Positions 11,761 to 24,271 are shown, counted from the stretch's first letter. The stretch is DNA of 64,000 nucleotides from Dillenia suffruticosa (GCA_033439265.1 JAVTVX010000004.1:23073201-23137200), one strand, 5' to 3'. Program-made: numbers and translations. The notes: generated by a model from the sequence alone, not told the origin.

Positions 11761-13981
11761 GACAAGAATACCCTAAATTTTTTATATAAAAAAAATAACC
11801 ATAAAAGTAAAGTCCAAATGCAACTTATTTAACTAGCTAAATAAGTTAAGTTTTAATATTTTTTAAAACTTATTTGCAAATAATATTTGCCGAAACTTAT
11901 GGTCTTTTAGATAAATAGACTTGATCTGATTGTAATTTTACATGAATTAATCGAAAGAAAAAGATTATTATCGAACAATTTTCAAATCATTTATAATTAC
12001 AAATTGGGTTAATGTGTAATATAGAGGTTCCATGCCTTGTTCGCATAATTATGCTTTCCTTAGTGAATTCAAGCTCATATGGTTATCATTAGAATGTTTG
12101 ATACATTTCCATGTTGACATTATTGTTCAAAACCTTAACTTATCTTTATTTTATTTTATTTTATTTATATTATTTTTTAACTTTCGAGAAAATAGAGATA
12201 ATTCATAGAGAAAAAAAATATATAGAAAATTCAGAAATTCTTTATTAATACTATTTTTTTAATTCGAGATTTCTGATTAAGGGGTTAAAGTATTTAACTA
12301 TTCAATTAAAAAAAAATTGATATTAATACACATCGTATACAAGGGCAGATAGCTAGCCGGAGAAGAGAAAGAAAGGTACAACACCAAATGGTTGGCCAAA
12401 TAAGAGTGCCAAATGGTCGTTCAGAAAATAGATACAGAGTTGATAATAGGGCTAGAAAGTCGGCCAGATAACACGTACAAAGCATGTAAGAGGGTGAGGG
12501 TGAGAGAGTCAGCCAAATAACAGGTACAAAGCAGATAAGGGAGCCAAAAGGAGTCAAAAACCGGAGTCAGATGCTAGAGAACCGGTCAGAAGAGTAGTAA
12601 ACCGGTTAGAAATTAAAAAAAAAAAATGAACGGTTTAGGCGGTTGAACCTGGTTAGGATGAGAGAGAACCAGGTGAGTTAGCACGGGCGAGTCGGTGGAG
12701 GCAGGATCGGCGGGAAAAAAATAATTTTTGTTTAATTATACTGATCAGTATTTAGAGTTATATTGAAATTAATATAATCTAAAATTATAATGGTCGGACT
12801 ACCCTCCTAATATAATTAGTTTCATATTAAACTCGTGAATCGAATTTAAAATCTTGATTAAAGGATGTAGTATCATATTTCACAAAATCAATTGATCGTG
12901 GGTAAAAAAAAAAAGGATAATTTTTATGAGTAAATTCTATCCCTCAAATTATTATTCTTCTGCCACATATTCCCTGACATCGAATTAATCCATTTTTGAA
13001 AAATGATAGAAATTAAGCCTGATTAAATTCTTTATTTTTACCCTTACACGCACGAAGACCCTAAGTTCACCGTGCTCACCAACGCCCGGAAGTTCGCGGT
13101 GCTCACCGATGCCTGCTTGGTTTGTGATCGTGTAACTTTTAATTAAAATTTTAAATTTAAATTTTATATATGATAAAAAAAATATCGAGAGATTTATCTT
13201 TTAATTATTCAAATTAATTTAAATCAAATTTAATCAGATATAATATCTCAAGAGTGAAAACGTCCGGCCCAAAGGAGGCGATCGAACTGGTTAGAAATTT
13301 TTGTAGCTCTCTTTTTTCGGGGCATGGAAAGTGGAAACAAAGAAGGAGATAGAAAATTTAATAATTTCTTTTTCTAACTTTGCTATTATATATTTTTTAA
13401 ATTTCAATCATATTCATTCTATCCGATTTTTATGAACATGGGGAGTATGGTTTATGAAAATAATATTTCATTTTTCAAAAGATAATTGCTCCAACGGGTT
13501 TAATTCTTAATATTTTCAATGGGAGAAAATTTTTGTCCCTCGACTCAACTTGTTCATCCGATTAAAAAGAGTTATGCTTTTAAAAAATTTTAAGCTCGAT
13601 TGATAAATAAATTCTGTTTATGTTGAATGTTCTTAAACTCGACTGAACTCGATTCGATTGCAGTTGTATGTGAATTGATCGACAGATATATGTTTCCATC
13701 TATTATGATTTTGAAGTTGTTGATAATGGGGATGGATTTTCAAGTAAGAAATCCATTTTTCATATAAAAGTTTTTCATCAATTTTGTGAAACACCCCCAC
13801 CCCCCAAAAAGGGTTTTTTGGACCGGAGAGGTATAGTGCGGGCCCAATAAACATCCCTCTAGATTTGGACTTTAGTTTTACTGCAGTGATTTGTTTTTTT
13901 TTTTAGTTCAATCTCTTGGATCATACTCGGCCTATGTTTAGAACAAAAGTAAAGACGGGCCCAAGCCATACATTCTTCTTT
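11761..13981. other. Intergenic with small tandem repeats
   Basis: There is no gene. The stretch at 12350-12720 is richer in G and carries a loose 49-bp repeat (12461-12494 and 12510-12543). A 27-bp tandem pair lies at 13063-13116. Around 13140-13250 and 13560-13670 are further SINE-like or hAT-like scraps too worn to delimit. Confidence 0.55.
13063..13116. repeat. 27-bp tandem repeat, two units
   Basis: Units at 13063-13089 and 13090-13116 begin AAGTTCACCGTGCTCACC and AAGTTCGCGGTGCTCACC. They are GC-rich compared with the surroundings, and the 27-bp period would keep a reading frame. No coding role is evident. Confidence 0.75.
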
Positions 13982-13992
13982 GTTAGCTTCTT

Positions 13993-14154
13993 TATTTATT
14001 TATGTTTTAACTACCGATATTCAATAACCACCGATTCAAAGCGATTTGAATCTTAAGGGAGCAAAACTCTCAAAATGATTATTTTTACCGTACAAAAGAT
14101 TTGAAATCGAGATCTTTACTTAAAAGTTCCAATGCCCAATCACTTAACCAACTA
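13993..14154 (-). mobile_element. tRNA-derived SINE (family II) with 11-bp target duplication
   Basis: Read on the minus strand, the head is TAGTTGGTTAAGTGATTGG (A-box-like), followed by a B-box-like CTCGATTTCAAATC, then a body ending in GTTATTGAATATCGGTAG and a short AT tail. Direct repeats GTTAGCTTCTT at 13982-13992 and 14155-14165 bracket 162 bp. Less well preserved copies of this family are scattered through the window on both strands. Confidence 0.78.
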
Positions 14155-14682
14155 GTTAGCTTCTTAAATGCATGCCATATGAGACATTGATAGATTTCTT
14201 CTATATGATTATTGATCTTAATATCTTCTATATGATAGACTTCTTAAAAGGGATAAAAAGTGAAAAAAGGTGACTATTGATCTTAATATCTTCTATATGA
14301 TTTCTCATTAAGTGTCAAGATCGGATAGAATGGAGAGATTTTATCAACAAAAACTAGAAAATCCCTTTATGTAACAAAAAAAAAAAGAAAGAAAGAAAAT
14401 CCCTCTATACTAACAAACTAAGAATTATAGTCTCTTCATTTTGGGTCTAAGTCCTCCGCTGAGGAGGGGCGAAGGGAACCAACAGGGACACTTGCCCCTT
14501 GAAATTTAAATAAAAAAATTTTAATATATATAATTTTAAAAATTATAATTGCACATATTATTTAACTCATTACCCTATTATATATTATATTTTACCCTCT
14601 TAACATAAATTTCTAACTTTACAACTTCCTATCATCTTGCTGACCTAAATCTTGCATCGATCTTACATCTCATAGCCACAGA

Positions 14683-14684
<2 letters not shown>

Positions 14685-14724
<40 letters not shown>
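14685..14724. repeat. (TC)n microsatellite
   Basis: About 20 TC units followed by a short (AC)n stretch. Confidence 0.95.
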
Positions 14725-14730
<6 letters not shown>

Positions 14731-16393
14731 ACACACACACATTACACAAAGTGAGGTCAGGAAAGTACTAGATTGAAAGGTAAAATCATGCATGGAATAG
14801 AAGAGAACTGGATTCCATGGAGAGTAGGGAGTCACTAAATGTTAAAGTTCCTTTAATACCCACATGACATTATGATTGTACAATCAAACACTGTCATCAA
14901 TCGAGTCAAAACACAATGCAGAAGGATACCTATGGCTTAATTTCTGAAAAATCTGAACTCTGTAAAGACAATATGCACCCCATGGAATCCAGGCCTCCCA
15001 GACCAAGACGATCAAAACAACCAAAAAACTATTTATGGCCCTTCAAAACTCTCTTTCATTTCTTGTGCAATTTCCCCCATGACATTAATCTTTACTAATT
15101 CTCTACTTTTTGACAAATTAAGACTCAAAACTCTATTAGTTAAAGGGTTATATTAAGACCCTCAAGTTGTTTTTACGATCTTATATTAAAAATGTAAGAA
15201 ATTTCAATTTATAGTATGATTAACCTATATCGATCGTTAAAAACCATGAAAAGAATATTAAAAGAGACTAAAATTAATTTTTTTTTATCTTTATCAAAAT
15301 GGGGAGATTTATGGATAGGGAGAAACATCTCTAATGTATGGTTCGAAGTAAAAATACTATATAAAAAAAAATCATGATAAGATTTTCGTAAAGGTTTCCC
15401 AAATATCAATATACATTGTTTTCTCGTGGTTGTTCAAAACAAGACGGAATTTATCTCTATTTTATTTTATTTAACTTCTGGTATATTTTTAAAAAATTAA
15501 AAAATTGCAAGTAAAAATCAAATATTATTTTTAAAAAAATGACTCAAATTATCATTATTTGTTAATATTTTTTTAATTAAATTTTTTCTCTAATTTGAAT
15601 TAAGCCTAGTCTCAAGTTCTCCGGTCGGCTTTTCAAGGCGTAGCAATCAACTGTTCAGACAAATTCCTTAACAAAAGGTCATGGTAAATGTCCTTTTAGC
15701 TATGAAGCTCTTCAAACAAAGAAGATATTTTTGCCCAACCAAATAACATCTAGCAATAAAAGAGTAACAAAATTTTAGTACTAGAATTATTAATTTTTCT
15801 TTTTTTAATTTTTACATGTCGAGATTTGAGAACCCTGAAATTGTAAGTAGGGATTGTATTTTTTGATACTCTCCCTAGAATACACCGTCGCTGTCAAACC
15901 CAGATAAAACAGGAGAACTGTAATAAATTAACAGTCAGTATAAAATTTTTACCAACAATAAGTGATGAAAACAAGGATTGTATTTTTTGGATTGCAAGAC
16001 TACAATCGGCTCCATTGAAAATTTTGATATTATACTCAATTTTAATTATGTAGTTTTATAATAATTTGGGTTTTAATTTTTTTATGAAAATTTTAATTTG
16101 TACTTGAAAAATTTTATAATTTTTAAATTTTTTCTCTATAATTAGAAAATATTATAGAACATTTTTTTTTCCTCTTGGAAGAAAGAAACAAAATTAATGA
16201 GGTGACGGGTCGGTGAAAACCCACAAGGGTTGCTTTGTTGCTGATTCCCATGAAACATCTAATTTATGGACCCCTCATAGGAAGACGCAGACAGAAGTTA
16301 AATGATCTCTTTGATCTGAGTCTGAGCCGCAGACATTCATTCAAGAGGTCCATAGAAAGCTGCAAATTCGCCAACTGGGGCATATAGCTTGTA

Positions 16394-16423
16394 GCCCCGG
16401 AAACCACCCCCCCCCTCCGGGGC
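16394..16423. repeat. GC-rich perfect hairpin
   Basis: GCCCCGGA at 16394-16401 pairs perfectly with TCCGGGGC at 16416-16423 around a 14-base C-rich loop. It sits in a short GC island (about 16380-16450) inside very AT-rich DNA. Confidence 0.7.
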
Positions 16424-18750
16424 ACCCCATGCCCTCAGGGACGGGGACTTATACAGTGTATGTCATTTTAGTGATGAGAATCTTTCTTTTTCAATTCTGA
16501 GATATAAAATTTAAATCACTAAATAAAAAAAATATCATTTAATACTGTTCTTTTCATAATAATATTAACAAATAATCAATTTAATAAAATAAAATATTAA
16601 ACTTTTTAATCAAATTCTATATTTAAAATTTAAAAATAAGAAACTACGTTATAAGAAATGTTTATAAATAGGATCTAATAAATTCTCGAATTAAATTAAT
16701 CAAAATATGATTTCAAATATCGATTCTGAAAATTTAAAATAATTCTTTTCAAAATAATTAAATTATTATGAAAAAAAATTCATAATTGTCCCTACGCATC
16801 ATTTTAATAAATTTATATAAGTGTTCTTACCATAGGCTAGATATGGTGATAAAATAATCAAACTTAGGGTTTTCTTTTTCATTAAAGGGAAAAAATTGAG
16901 TGCATTATCAATCTATTACTATTATATATATATATATATATATATGTTTGGGTGAGGATAAAATATTTAATATATGCGACGATAATATTATTTCAAAATA
17001 ATCAAAGTTAGGGTTTGTGAGTCCAAATCATTATTTCAAATTATTTTTATAATTAGTAAAATTATTTGGTAATATATAATAATTTTCTTAAATTTGATGG
17101 GGCTTATTTGCCATGTCAACCAAAGGCAAAATCCCAGTCGTACTAAAGGCTAATGTGGCAGAAGATTTGAACCATCTTAAAGGGCAGAAAAGACAGCAAA
17201 TTCGCTTTCCACAAAGCTCCATAGAGATAGAAGGAATGCTCTCATGAACGTCCAGGGAGATGCATGCAAACGCAGCTTTGGCTGGCTAAGTTGGCGTTGG
17301 AGAGAGAGAGAGAGAGATAGAGAGCTGATATAGTGGAAAGTAGTGTTATATCTTTCAATTAAGTTTTCAATCTTGATTCATGGTTTGGGAATAAAAAAAT
17401 TATGTTGAGAGGATAATCCCCTTAAATAGATTACTGTAAATCTCGAACCGGATTAATCGAAATATGATTTCAAATACCAATTAGTATAGTATCAAAAAGA
17501 GAGAGAATCTCAAGTACATGTATTTTTTTGTTAGAATATTTATTTTTTTTAATATATAAGTCAAGAAAATCATACATAACATATGTATTCACGAAAATAT
17601 AAATACTAAATTTTAACGAATATTCAAATACTAAATATTGATTTCAGAAAAATATTTAAATAAAAACTCGTTACTATTGAGTGTGTGTGCTGTAAGGACA
17701 AAATCTCAAGTACATTTCCATAACAGTGATTAGAAGAAAACTTTTGTTGTTACTCTTCACTTCTACTAATTAAAATACTACAACTAATTGTGATTGGAAA
17801 GAAATTAGGAAAAGCTTGCAATACGAACAAAGGAAAGTAGAAACCAGATAATCGAAGAGGAGGGTATGGTTGGGTCCCCTGATGAATGGGACAGGACACA
17901 TGATCTGAACATGGGCAAGTACTTTTTCCTTTATGTTTTTTCATATTTATTAATCAATATAATTGTTGGGGGTGACAAGATTTGCATTTGATCGAATAAA
18001 ATCTCCCCCACCCGACCCACCCACTCCCCCACAGCCATCAATCAAGGCGCATTGCATTGGAGCAAGCAAAAATACAGCTAAGTTTTCTGGCTCATGCAAA
18101 TTTGAGAACACACACACATTCCTCCTCCGAAGGATACAAAGAATGGAAATTTTCAATCATCTTACTCTCCTTTGTTTTTGGTATGTTAAAGAATATTTTT
18201 TCTCACCGTAATCATATTTCAAATAATTCAGTTCGAACGTTTGTAATATCCTATTTAAGGGTGACTCTCCTAACGTAATTTTTTTTATTTCTAAATTCTA
18301 AACTTAAGATTTGATTAACAAATCTAATATTTCATCTAATTAAACTAACTGTCCGTTAATGATATATTAAATAATTTTGATAAATTATCCATAAAAAATT
18401 ATCCATAAAAAATATTTATTATTATATTTTAACCAACTTGTGAGCTTTGAAGTCGAGTAATAAAAATTCTAAACTCCGCTCTTAACTATTAAATTCAAAC
18501 TCAACCCGTTTAATAAATATGCGAACCTAATTAACCTTACCTAATCATACCAAACCGAGTCCAAACTCCTCGTCGAGAGCTTGTTTCATTTACACCTCCT
18601 GCACCCCTACTTGTAAATAAAAAAGTTACAGCCCTCCCAATCAACCAAAAATATTCAATAATATTATATGGTTATATCTAACCAATATATTGCACTAAAC
18701 AAACAAAAATCTCATTAAAAGGCATAAATAAGTCAAACAATAGTACAATA

Positions 18751-19700
18751 TGAGTATGTTTTTAGCCTCTATATAAGAATACTTTTACTCTTTCCATAAT
18801 ACGATCGAATAGAATTATACATACTAAACACAAAAAAGAGAATAAAAAATTACTCGAATAACTTTTAGATCTCCTTTTACCACGTCTCAAACCGTAAGTT
18901 ATTGGGATCTTAGGGTTCTTGCAAATTGAGTCAATCTCATTCAATGTAACAAAAAATAGGGAAAGTAAAAACCTTTGATAAGAGGGTTAAAATTAAATAA
19001 AAACTAATAAAAGTAGAATTAATCTTGATCTTGTATCTGCACTTTCCAATGGGATGTATTTGAGTCAAGTTGATCCCGAGTTTTCTTATGTTCAAATTCA
19101 AACTCGAATTTTTTAATGGTAATCAAATTCAAATTCAAACTCAACGAATAATAATAATATAACTCGAATTGAACTCATTTATAGATATGAATATTTATAT
19201 AATATATTAATATATTTCACTTAATTTAATTTTTTATATTATAATAATATGGATATATATATAATACATATTAATATATATTATCGAGTTATTTAATAAA
19301 TTTTTAATTTTAAAATTTTATTATTTAAATTTGATTTAATTTTATAATGAAATTGTTGAATTCAATTCGAATTTAATTAAAATTAGATGAGTCGAATTTT
19401 TGGTTGAGTTGGTCGACTCGACTCGTGTCCCCTGACAGCCCTACTCCCCGCAAAGCATGTCTGCTAGGCACGGTGTTGGCATGAAAAGTCTGTTTTAGCC
19501 TAGTGAGGATAATATTTTCGATCATCACTCCCATTACACTGATGATGAAATTGAGCGTCCTTGTTGTCCCAACATTGCCCTCACCATTTGTTTAATCACT
19601 ACCTGACAAATTATCCTTTTGGGCCAATTGCATGTTCATAACTTGATTAAATTATTGATGATTAGCCACATTATTCTGCGGGGACAATTCGGCCATCCGC
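18751..19700. repeat. Segmental duplication, copy A (interrupted)
   Basis: Sequence from about 18751 aligns, with scattered substitutions, to 20456-21000. Shared landmarks are TTTTTAGCCTC near the start, GATCTCCTTTTACC, GGGAAAGTAAAAACCTTTG, GCACGGTGTTG and CACTACCTGACAAATTAT. Copy A is split by a 394-bp insertion at 19050-19443 that copy B lacks. No gene lies inside; reading frames of 60 residues found in both copies are low-complexity and not conserved as protein. Confidence 0.85.
19050..19443. mobile_element. hAT-like miniature element inside duplication copy A
   Basis: The 394-bp insert is absent from paralogous copy B. Its ends are inverted and similar: TGGGATGT at the left, and the complement of the right end reads TAGGGCTGT, followed by GAGTCGAGTCGA-type words on both sides. 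The flanks CTTTCCAA (19042-19049) and CTCCCCGC (19444-19451) both resemble the single empty-site sequence CTTCCCGC in copy B, as expected for a decayed 8-bp hAT target duplication. It has no coding capacity. Confidence 0.7.
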
Positions 19701-20355
19701 ACACTCACGAGGGCGAATCCGTCAACGAATAGTTGATTTAATAAAATATAATATTAGATATATTAATAAAATTTTGAATTTGAAAAAAAAAAAAATTATA
19801 CTAAAAGAGTCACCCTTCTAAATAAAATCTTTCATATATTTAAATTAGATATATCTTCATAACTTGATTAAATTATTGATGATTAGCCATATTATTCTAT
19901 AGGGACTATTCGGCCATCCGCACACCTGTAAGAGGGATTGTTTCAACAAACAGTTGATTTAGTGGGACACAATATTAGATATATTAATTAAATTTCAAAT
20001 TTGAAATAATAAAAAAAAACTATACTAAGAGAGTCACATTCCTAAATAAGATATTTCATATATTTAAATTAGGTTAGTCAGAATATTTGGGTCAATTGCA
20101 TGTTCATAACTTGATTAAATTATCGATGATTAGCCACATTATTCTGTAGGGATAATTTTGCCATCTGCACACCCGTGAGGGGGGACTGTATCAATAAACA
20201 GTTGATTTAGTGGGACGTAATATTAGATATATTAACTAAATTTCGAATTCGATATTTAAAAAAAAAAATCAAACTATACTAGGAGAGTTACCTTCCTAAA
20301 TAAGATCTTTCATATATTTAAAATAAATTAATCAAAATATAATTTTAAATATCGA
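19635..20355. repeat. Three-unit tandem array containing SINE-like heads
   Basis: Three units start with TTCATAACTTGATTAAATTA at 19635, 19856 and 20103 (periods 221 and 247 bp). Each holds GATGATTAGCCA, a GCCATC-GCACAC segment, then an A-box-like AGTTGATTTAGTGG and the SINE body with GAGAGTCACC and AAATAAGATCTTTCATATA. The third unit alone continues into TTTTAAATATCGATAATTT and an A-rich tail. Part of the unit (near 20941) is also in duplication copy B. Confidence 0.8.
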
Positions 20356-20455
20356 TAATTTAATAAAAAAAAAAGAAAAAGAGAGAAATAGTATCCACAT
20401 AAAGGGCCAGGATGTTTATATTATTTGGAAGACGGTAATATTTTTAACCCCTTCT

Positions 20456-21000
20456 AAAAATAAGTATGTTTTTAGCCTCCATATAAGATTACTTTTACTC
20501 TTTCCATGATACAGTCAAACTGAATTTTACATGCCAAACACAGTAGAAAGAGTAAAAAAATTACTAGAGTAACTTTTTGATCTCCTTTTACCTCTCTCAA
20601 ACTGTACGTTAATGGGATCTCAGGGCTATTGCAAATCGAGTTAAACTCATTCACCGTAAGTAAAAATAGGGAAAGTAAAAACCTTTGGAAACAGATTTAA
20701 AATTAAAGAAATACTAATAAAAGTGGAATTAATCCTGATCTTGCATATCCACTTCCCGCCAAGCACGTCTGCAAAGCACGGTGTTGACATGAAAAGTCTG
20801 TTTTAGCCTTGCGAGGATAAAATTTTTTATCACCACTCCACTACACTGATGATGAAATTGAGGGTCTTTGTTGTCCCTACATTGTCCTAACCATTCTTTT
20901 AATCACTACCTGACAAATTATTCTTTTGGGCCAATTGCATGCTCGTAACCTGATTAAAGTATTGATGATTAGCCGCATTATTCTATAGGATAATTCCTAT
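20456..21000. repeat. Segmental duplication, copy B (uninterrupted)
   Basis: Partner of 18751-19700 in the same orientation, about 1.7 kb away. It keeps the sequence on both sides of the hAT insertion joined (CACTTCCCGCCAAGCACG), so it is the empty site. It stops near 21000, where unrelated AT-rich SINE-like sequence begins. Confidence 0.85.
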
Positions 21001-22745
21001 TTAATCAAATTTAAAATTTAAAATTTAAAAATAAAAATATATTTTTAAAAAATTATTCCCACATAGAATTTTTATAAATACTCGAATCAGATCGATTAGG
21101 ATATAATTTTCTATAGCGATAATTTGGTTAAGAGAGAAAGAGTATCCACGTATTGGACTAGGATGCATTCAAATCAATGTAAGAAAAAAATATATTTTGA
21201 GACAAAATTTGAAATTTAATTCCGTTAAATTACACCGAAAAATTTTTGAATCCGTGATTTATCGGGTATTATATATATCTAACGAGTTTGCTAATATATA
21301 CTTGAAAACCGGTAGATGAAACATGTTAGTAAGAGAGAAAAGAGAGATGATATGAAAACGACAAAGTTTGTATTTATTGTAGAATTAGATTAAAACTCTA
21401 ATTTTATTTTTTACGCGATAGTTATATCTTTTTTAGCATCGCATTTCAGGACTTCAACGTGTAATGCAACCTAAATTTATGGGAACTAAATTATTTTCAT
21501 GCAAAGAATTGCCGATAGGAGTGATTAAGTAGTCATAATCTTTGTCTTTTTTAGGGGAGAAAATGAAGCACGAGAAAGACAACACTAACTATGATTCATT
21601 TCTAACCGAAACTTGATAATCTGAAATTTCTATCCGGTCTTTCCTGAAAACAAGACTAAAGTGAGATGAATTTTTTTTTATATTGATATATGAAATCATA
21701 TTTTAATTAATTTAGATCGATTTACTGTCACTCTCTTTAGAAGAAAATTTTTCTAATGCAATTCTCTTTATTCTCAATATTTGAATCCGAATTTTAGTTA
21801 TAAGATTTAATATTTTTTTTATTAAATAAATTATTCGTTGATCGAAATGAAATTTTAGAAAACACGGAGAGTTACCCTAGATTACCATAATTTGCATCAA
21901 TATTTGTCAAGAACTCAATAAATCTTTAAAACGTAATCTTAAAAAAGCAAAATTAAATTCAAGTAAAATTCAATTTATTTTCATTTTAGGTGTAATACTC
22001 TCATTGTTTATTGTAATATCATAAGTAACCCACAAACCATGCTACATTGGAAAGTACGAAAATCAAATTATAAATCCAAAATGCTCAAGAAACCCAAGTG
22101 AAAATGCTTTGTTGGCAACGAAAACGCATGCTATTAAATTTTTTAAATTAAATAGTCAGATATTCTATTTTTTTAATTAAAAATTTCAAATTTAAAATTT
22201 AAAAATAGTGAAAAAAGATTTAAAAAAATCGATATCTGAATAAATTTTATAGTATTTTAAATAGATTAATAAGTTAAAATTAAAATATTTTTGATAAAAG
22301 TAAAAATAAAAAACGAAAAGGCATGCTATTTCTTGGGTTGCATGGGATTCTCCTTGCATATTGTGACAAAGATCATCATTAACAAATCACAAACTGTGGA
22401 TTTTATGCGTAAAAGCCACCATAGTCTCCTTTTCTTTCCCTTTGCCACCTTAGCATATTGCCTTCGTCTGACAAACTCTTCCCCCGGATAAGACAAACAT
22501 TGCATTGTAGAAAAAAAAAAAGATATATAAAATGATTTAAAGATTTTATCTTTTTATTTATTTATCGTAACCCCAAAAATAATAATAAAATAGGGCCTCG
22601 AAATAAGTAATAAATGGTTTCGCAGGTTCGAAAGCTGAGAAACGCGATCCGTAGGTAATAGAGCCAGAAACAACAGCACGTTAACGGCGTCAGCCGTCAA
22701 AATTAAAGAATTCTTTTTTATTGCTAAGATACACGTGATTATAAT
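21001..22745. other. Intergenic AT-rich DNA
   Basis: SINE-like remnants occur near 21030-21135 and 22137-22290. The remainder, including 21190-22130, has no recognisable gene or repeat. Confidence 0.5.
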
Positions 22746-23011
22746 TAGGGACGTTATGATATTGGAGTCGAATCGATAACGCCGATCTCCAAGTTCAACT
22801 TGAGTGTTGGATAGGCGAGCTCGAGATCGTGGAGCTTTTATTCCTTGAGTTGAGCTCGAGCTCGAAACATCGTTGATCAGAAATATTATTTAATTAATTA
22901 ATTTTGAATAATATATTTTAAAAAAATATATTTATAAACATAATTTTATATATAAAAATTATTTTAAAAATTAATTAAATAATATAATTTAAATTTTTAA
23001 TTCCATCCCTA
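22746..23011. mobile_element. Possible hAT-like miniature element (worn)
   Basis: The left end TAGGGACGTTATGATATTGG resembles the TAGGGGTATTATGGAC end of the element at 60294. The interior has GAGCTCGAG words, and a right end CCATCCCTA closes it. No convincing target duplication remains, so the borders are tentative. Confidence 0.45.
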
Positions 23012-23702
23012 AATATTGATTATATGGGTGAAGGTGAAACATAACTTTTTAAAGGGAAAGAAAAATTAAGTCAGATCTTATAAAATTAGGGTTTGATCTA
23101 ATTAAATTGGAAGGGATAAATATTTAATTTATTTATAAATATGCACTCATGGGTTTTTTTTGGGTTAAAAAATTTACAATGAATATTAAAAAAGAAAAGA
23201 AAGGAAAAGAAAAGATGTTGGGAAGGAAAACTGACGGGGGACGTTTGGTCGCCGTCAGTGGCAGAGGGTCTCTGCAGTTGACATGAACCAAACGATAACT
23301 GACGTTTGGGGGCTGGGCTGAGCTGAGCTGACAGTTATGGTGTGCAAGTCTGGTTAACGTGGGACGTGGGACGTTAGCTACTCCAAACGGAAAACGTTTG
23401 GCCTCGGGACTTGTTCTTTATCTCGGTGCGTTAACAAATTACAGATGGATGAGGCGAGTGGGTCCCATGTTAGTTTCGTATTGTCTTTTACTTGTAGAGA
23501 GAGAAAGAAAGATAGAGAGAGAATACAATTTAAAACAGGAGGTGGGGATTTAAATGCTAACCGGAGCATGTGGTTAACGTTCACGCTTTCATTTATGGAC
23601 AGTTTACCCTATTCAAAAATTCGAACCTAGTGGTGAGAGGGTACGCAAATGCCACGACTTTTTGCGTTTAATTTCGAACAATGCCATTTCGTCTTCAATC
23701 TT
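23012..23702. other. Intergenic, locally G-rich
   Basis: No gene was recognised. At 23220-23420 the words GACGTTTGG and its complement CCAAACG recur several times in both orientations, possibly the remains of another element. Confidence 0.45.
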
Positions 23703-24271
23703 GCCACGAGAACACGTTTAATTATATTAAATTTCTTAATAAAATTCAAATCTTAAAAATTTAAAAATTAAACCAAAAAAATCATTTCCTAAATAAGATT
23801 TCATATATATTCAAATCAAATTAATTAAAAATTGATTTTAAATACTAATAATAAAAAAATTCAATTATGCCGAACATGACTATGATCGGAGTAATGCTTT
23901 GATTAAAAGTACCTCCTGCACACGTGTTTATTTTGGCCGTAGTATGGTGATTGATCCCTTTGCGTAAATTTCAAATAGGGTTAGACAAATGGTACAAAAA
24001 TTTATGAGGCCAACATGTATGGGTCAATGCCAGCTCAAATTTGTCTCTCCATTTTGAGGATTTGCAACCAATGCTACCTATTTGCCCCACTTTGAAGTGT
24101 TTTGTATGAGGACGAAGTCCTGTCATACCAAAGTACACCCAAATTATAGATTTAAATCAAGTAAAAACCTAAAATTCAAAAATATCCATCAAAATATAAA
24201 CTATAGAGATTAAAAGAAAAGAAACCGATTAGCATAGATCACTCAAGAGAGTTATCTTTGGTCTCACATAG
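23703..24271. repeat. Direct segmental duplication, unit 1
   Basis: Shares a long stretch with 24360-24860: GTAATGCTTTGATTAAAAGT, CACACGTGTT, GCCAACATGTATGGGTCAAT, GAGGACGAAGTCCTGTCATA and the end TTTGGTCTCACATAGTAA. The unit begins inside an old SINE 3' half and carries no gene. Confidence 0.85.

Larger units (their letters stand above)
14166..18750. other. Intergenic repeat-rich DNA
   Basis: No gene was recognised. Seen here: a 27-bp direct repeat beginning TATTGATCTTAATATC at 14210-14236 and 14275-14301; a (TC)n run at 14685-14724; SINE 3'-end remnants near 16620-16735 and 17400-17500; a GC-rich hairpin at 16394-16423; a short AT run near 16923-16944; and at 18440-18580 a fragment rich in GAGTC-type words as in the hAT-like elements. 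Confidence 0.55.

Noticed and set aside
18762..20654. Similar 60-residue minus-strand frames at 18762-18944 and 20472-20654
   Set aside because: They recur only because the DNA is duplicated; differences are not biased to synonymous sites and no start or gene context is present.
22610..22740. Possible tRNA gene around GGTTCGAAAG
   Set aside because: No cloverleaf could be formed and no A box lies at the right distance.
24100..24130. GAGGACGAAGTCC resembling part of a hammerhead ribozyme core (also near 24700)
   Set aside because: The required CTGATGA box is absent upstream in both copies and no stem III/stem I arrangement fits. It is a plain small hairpin.
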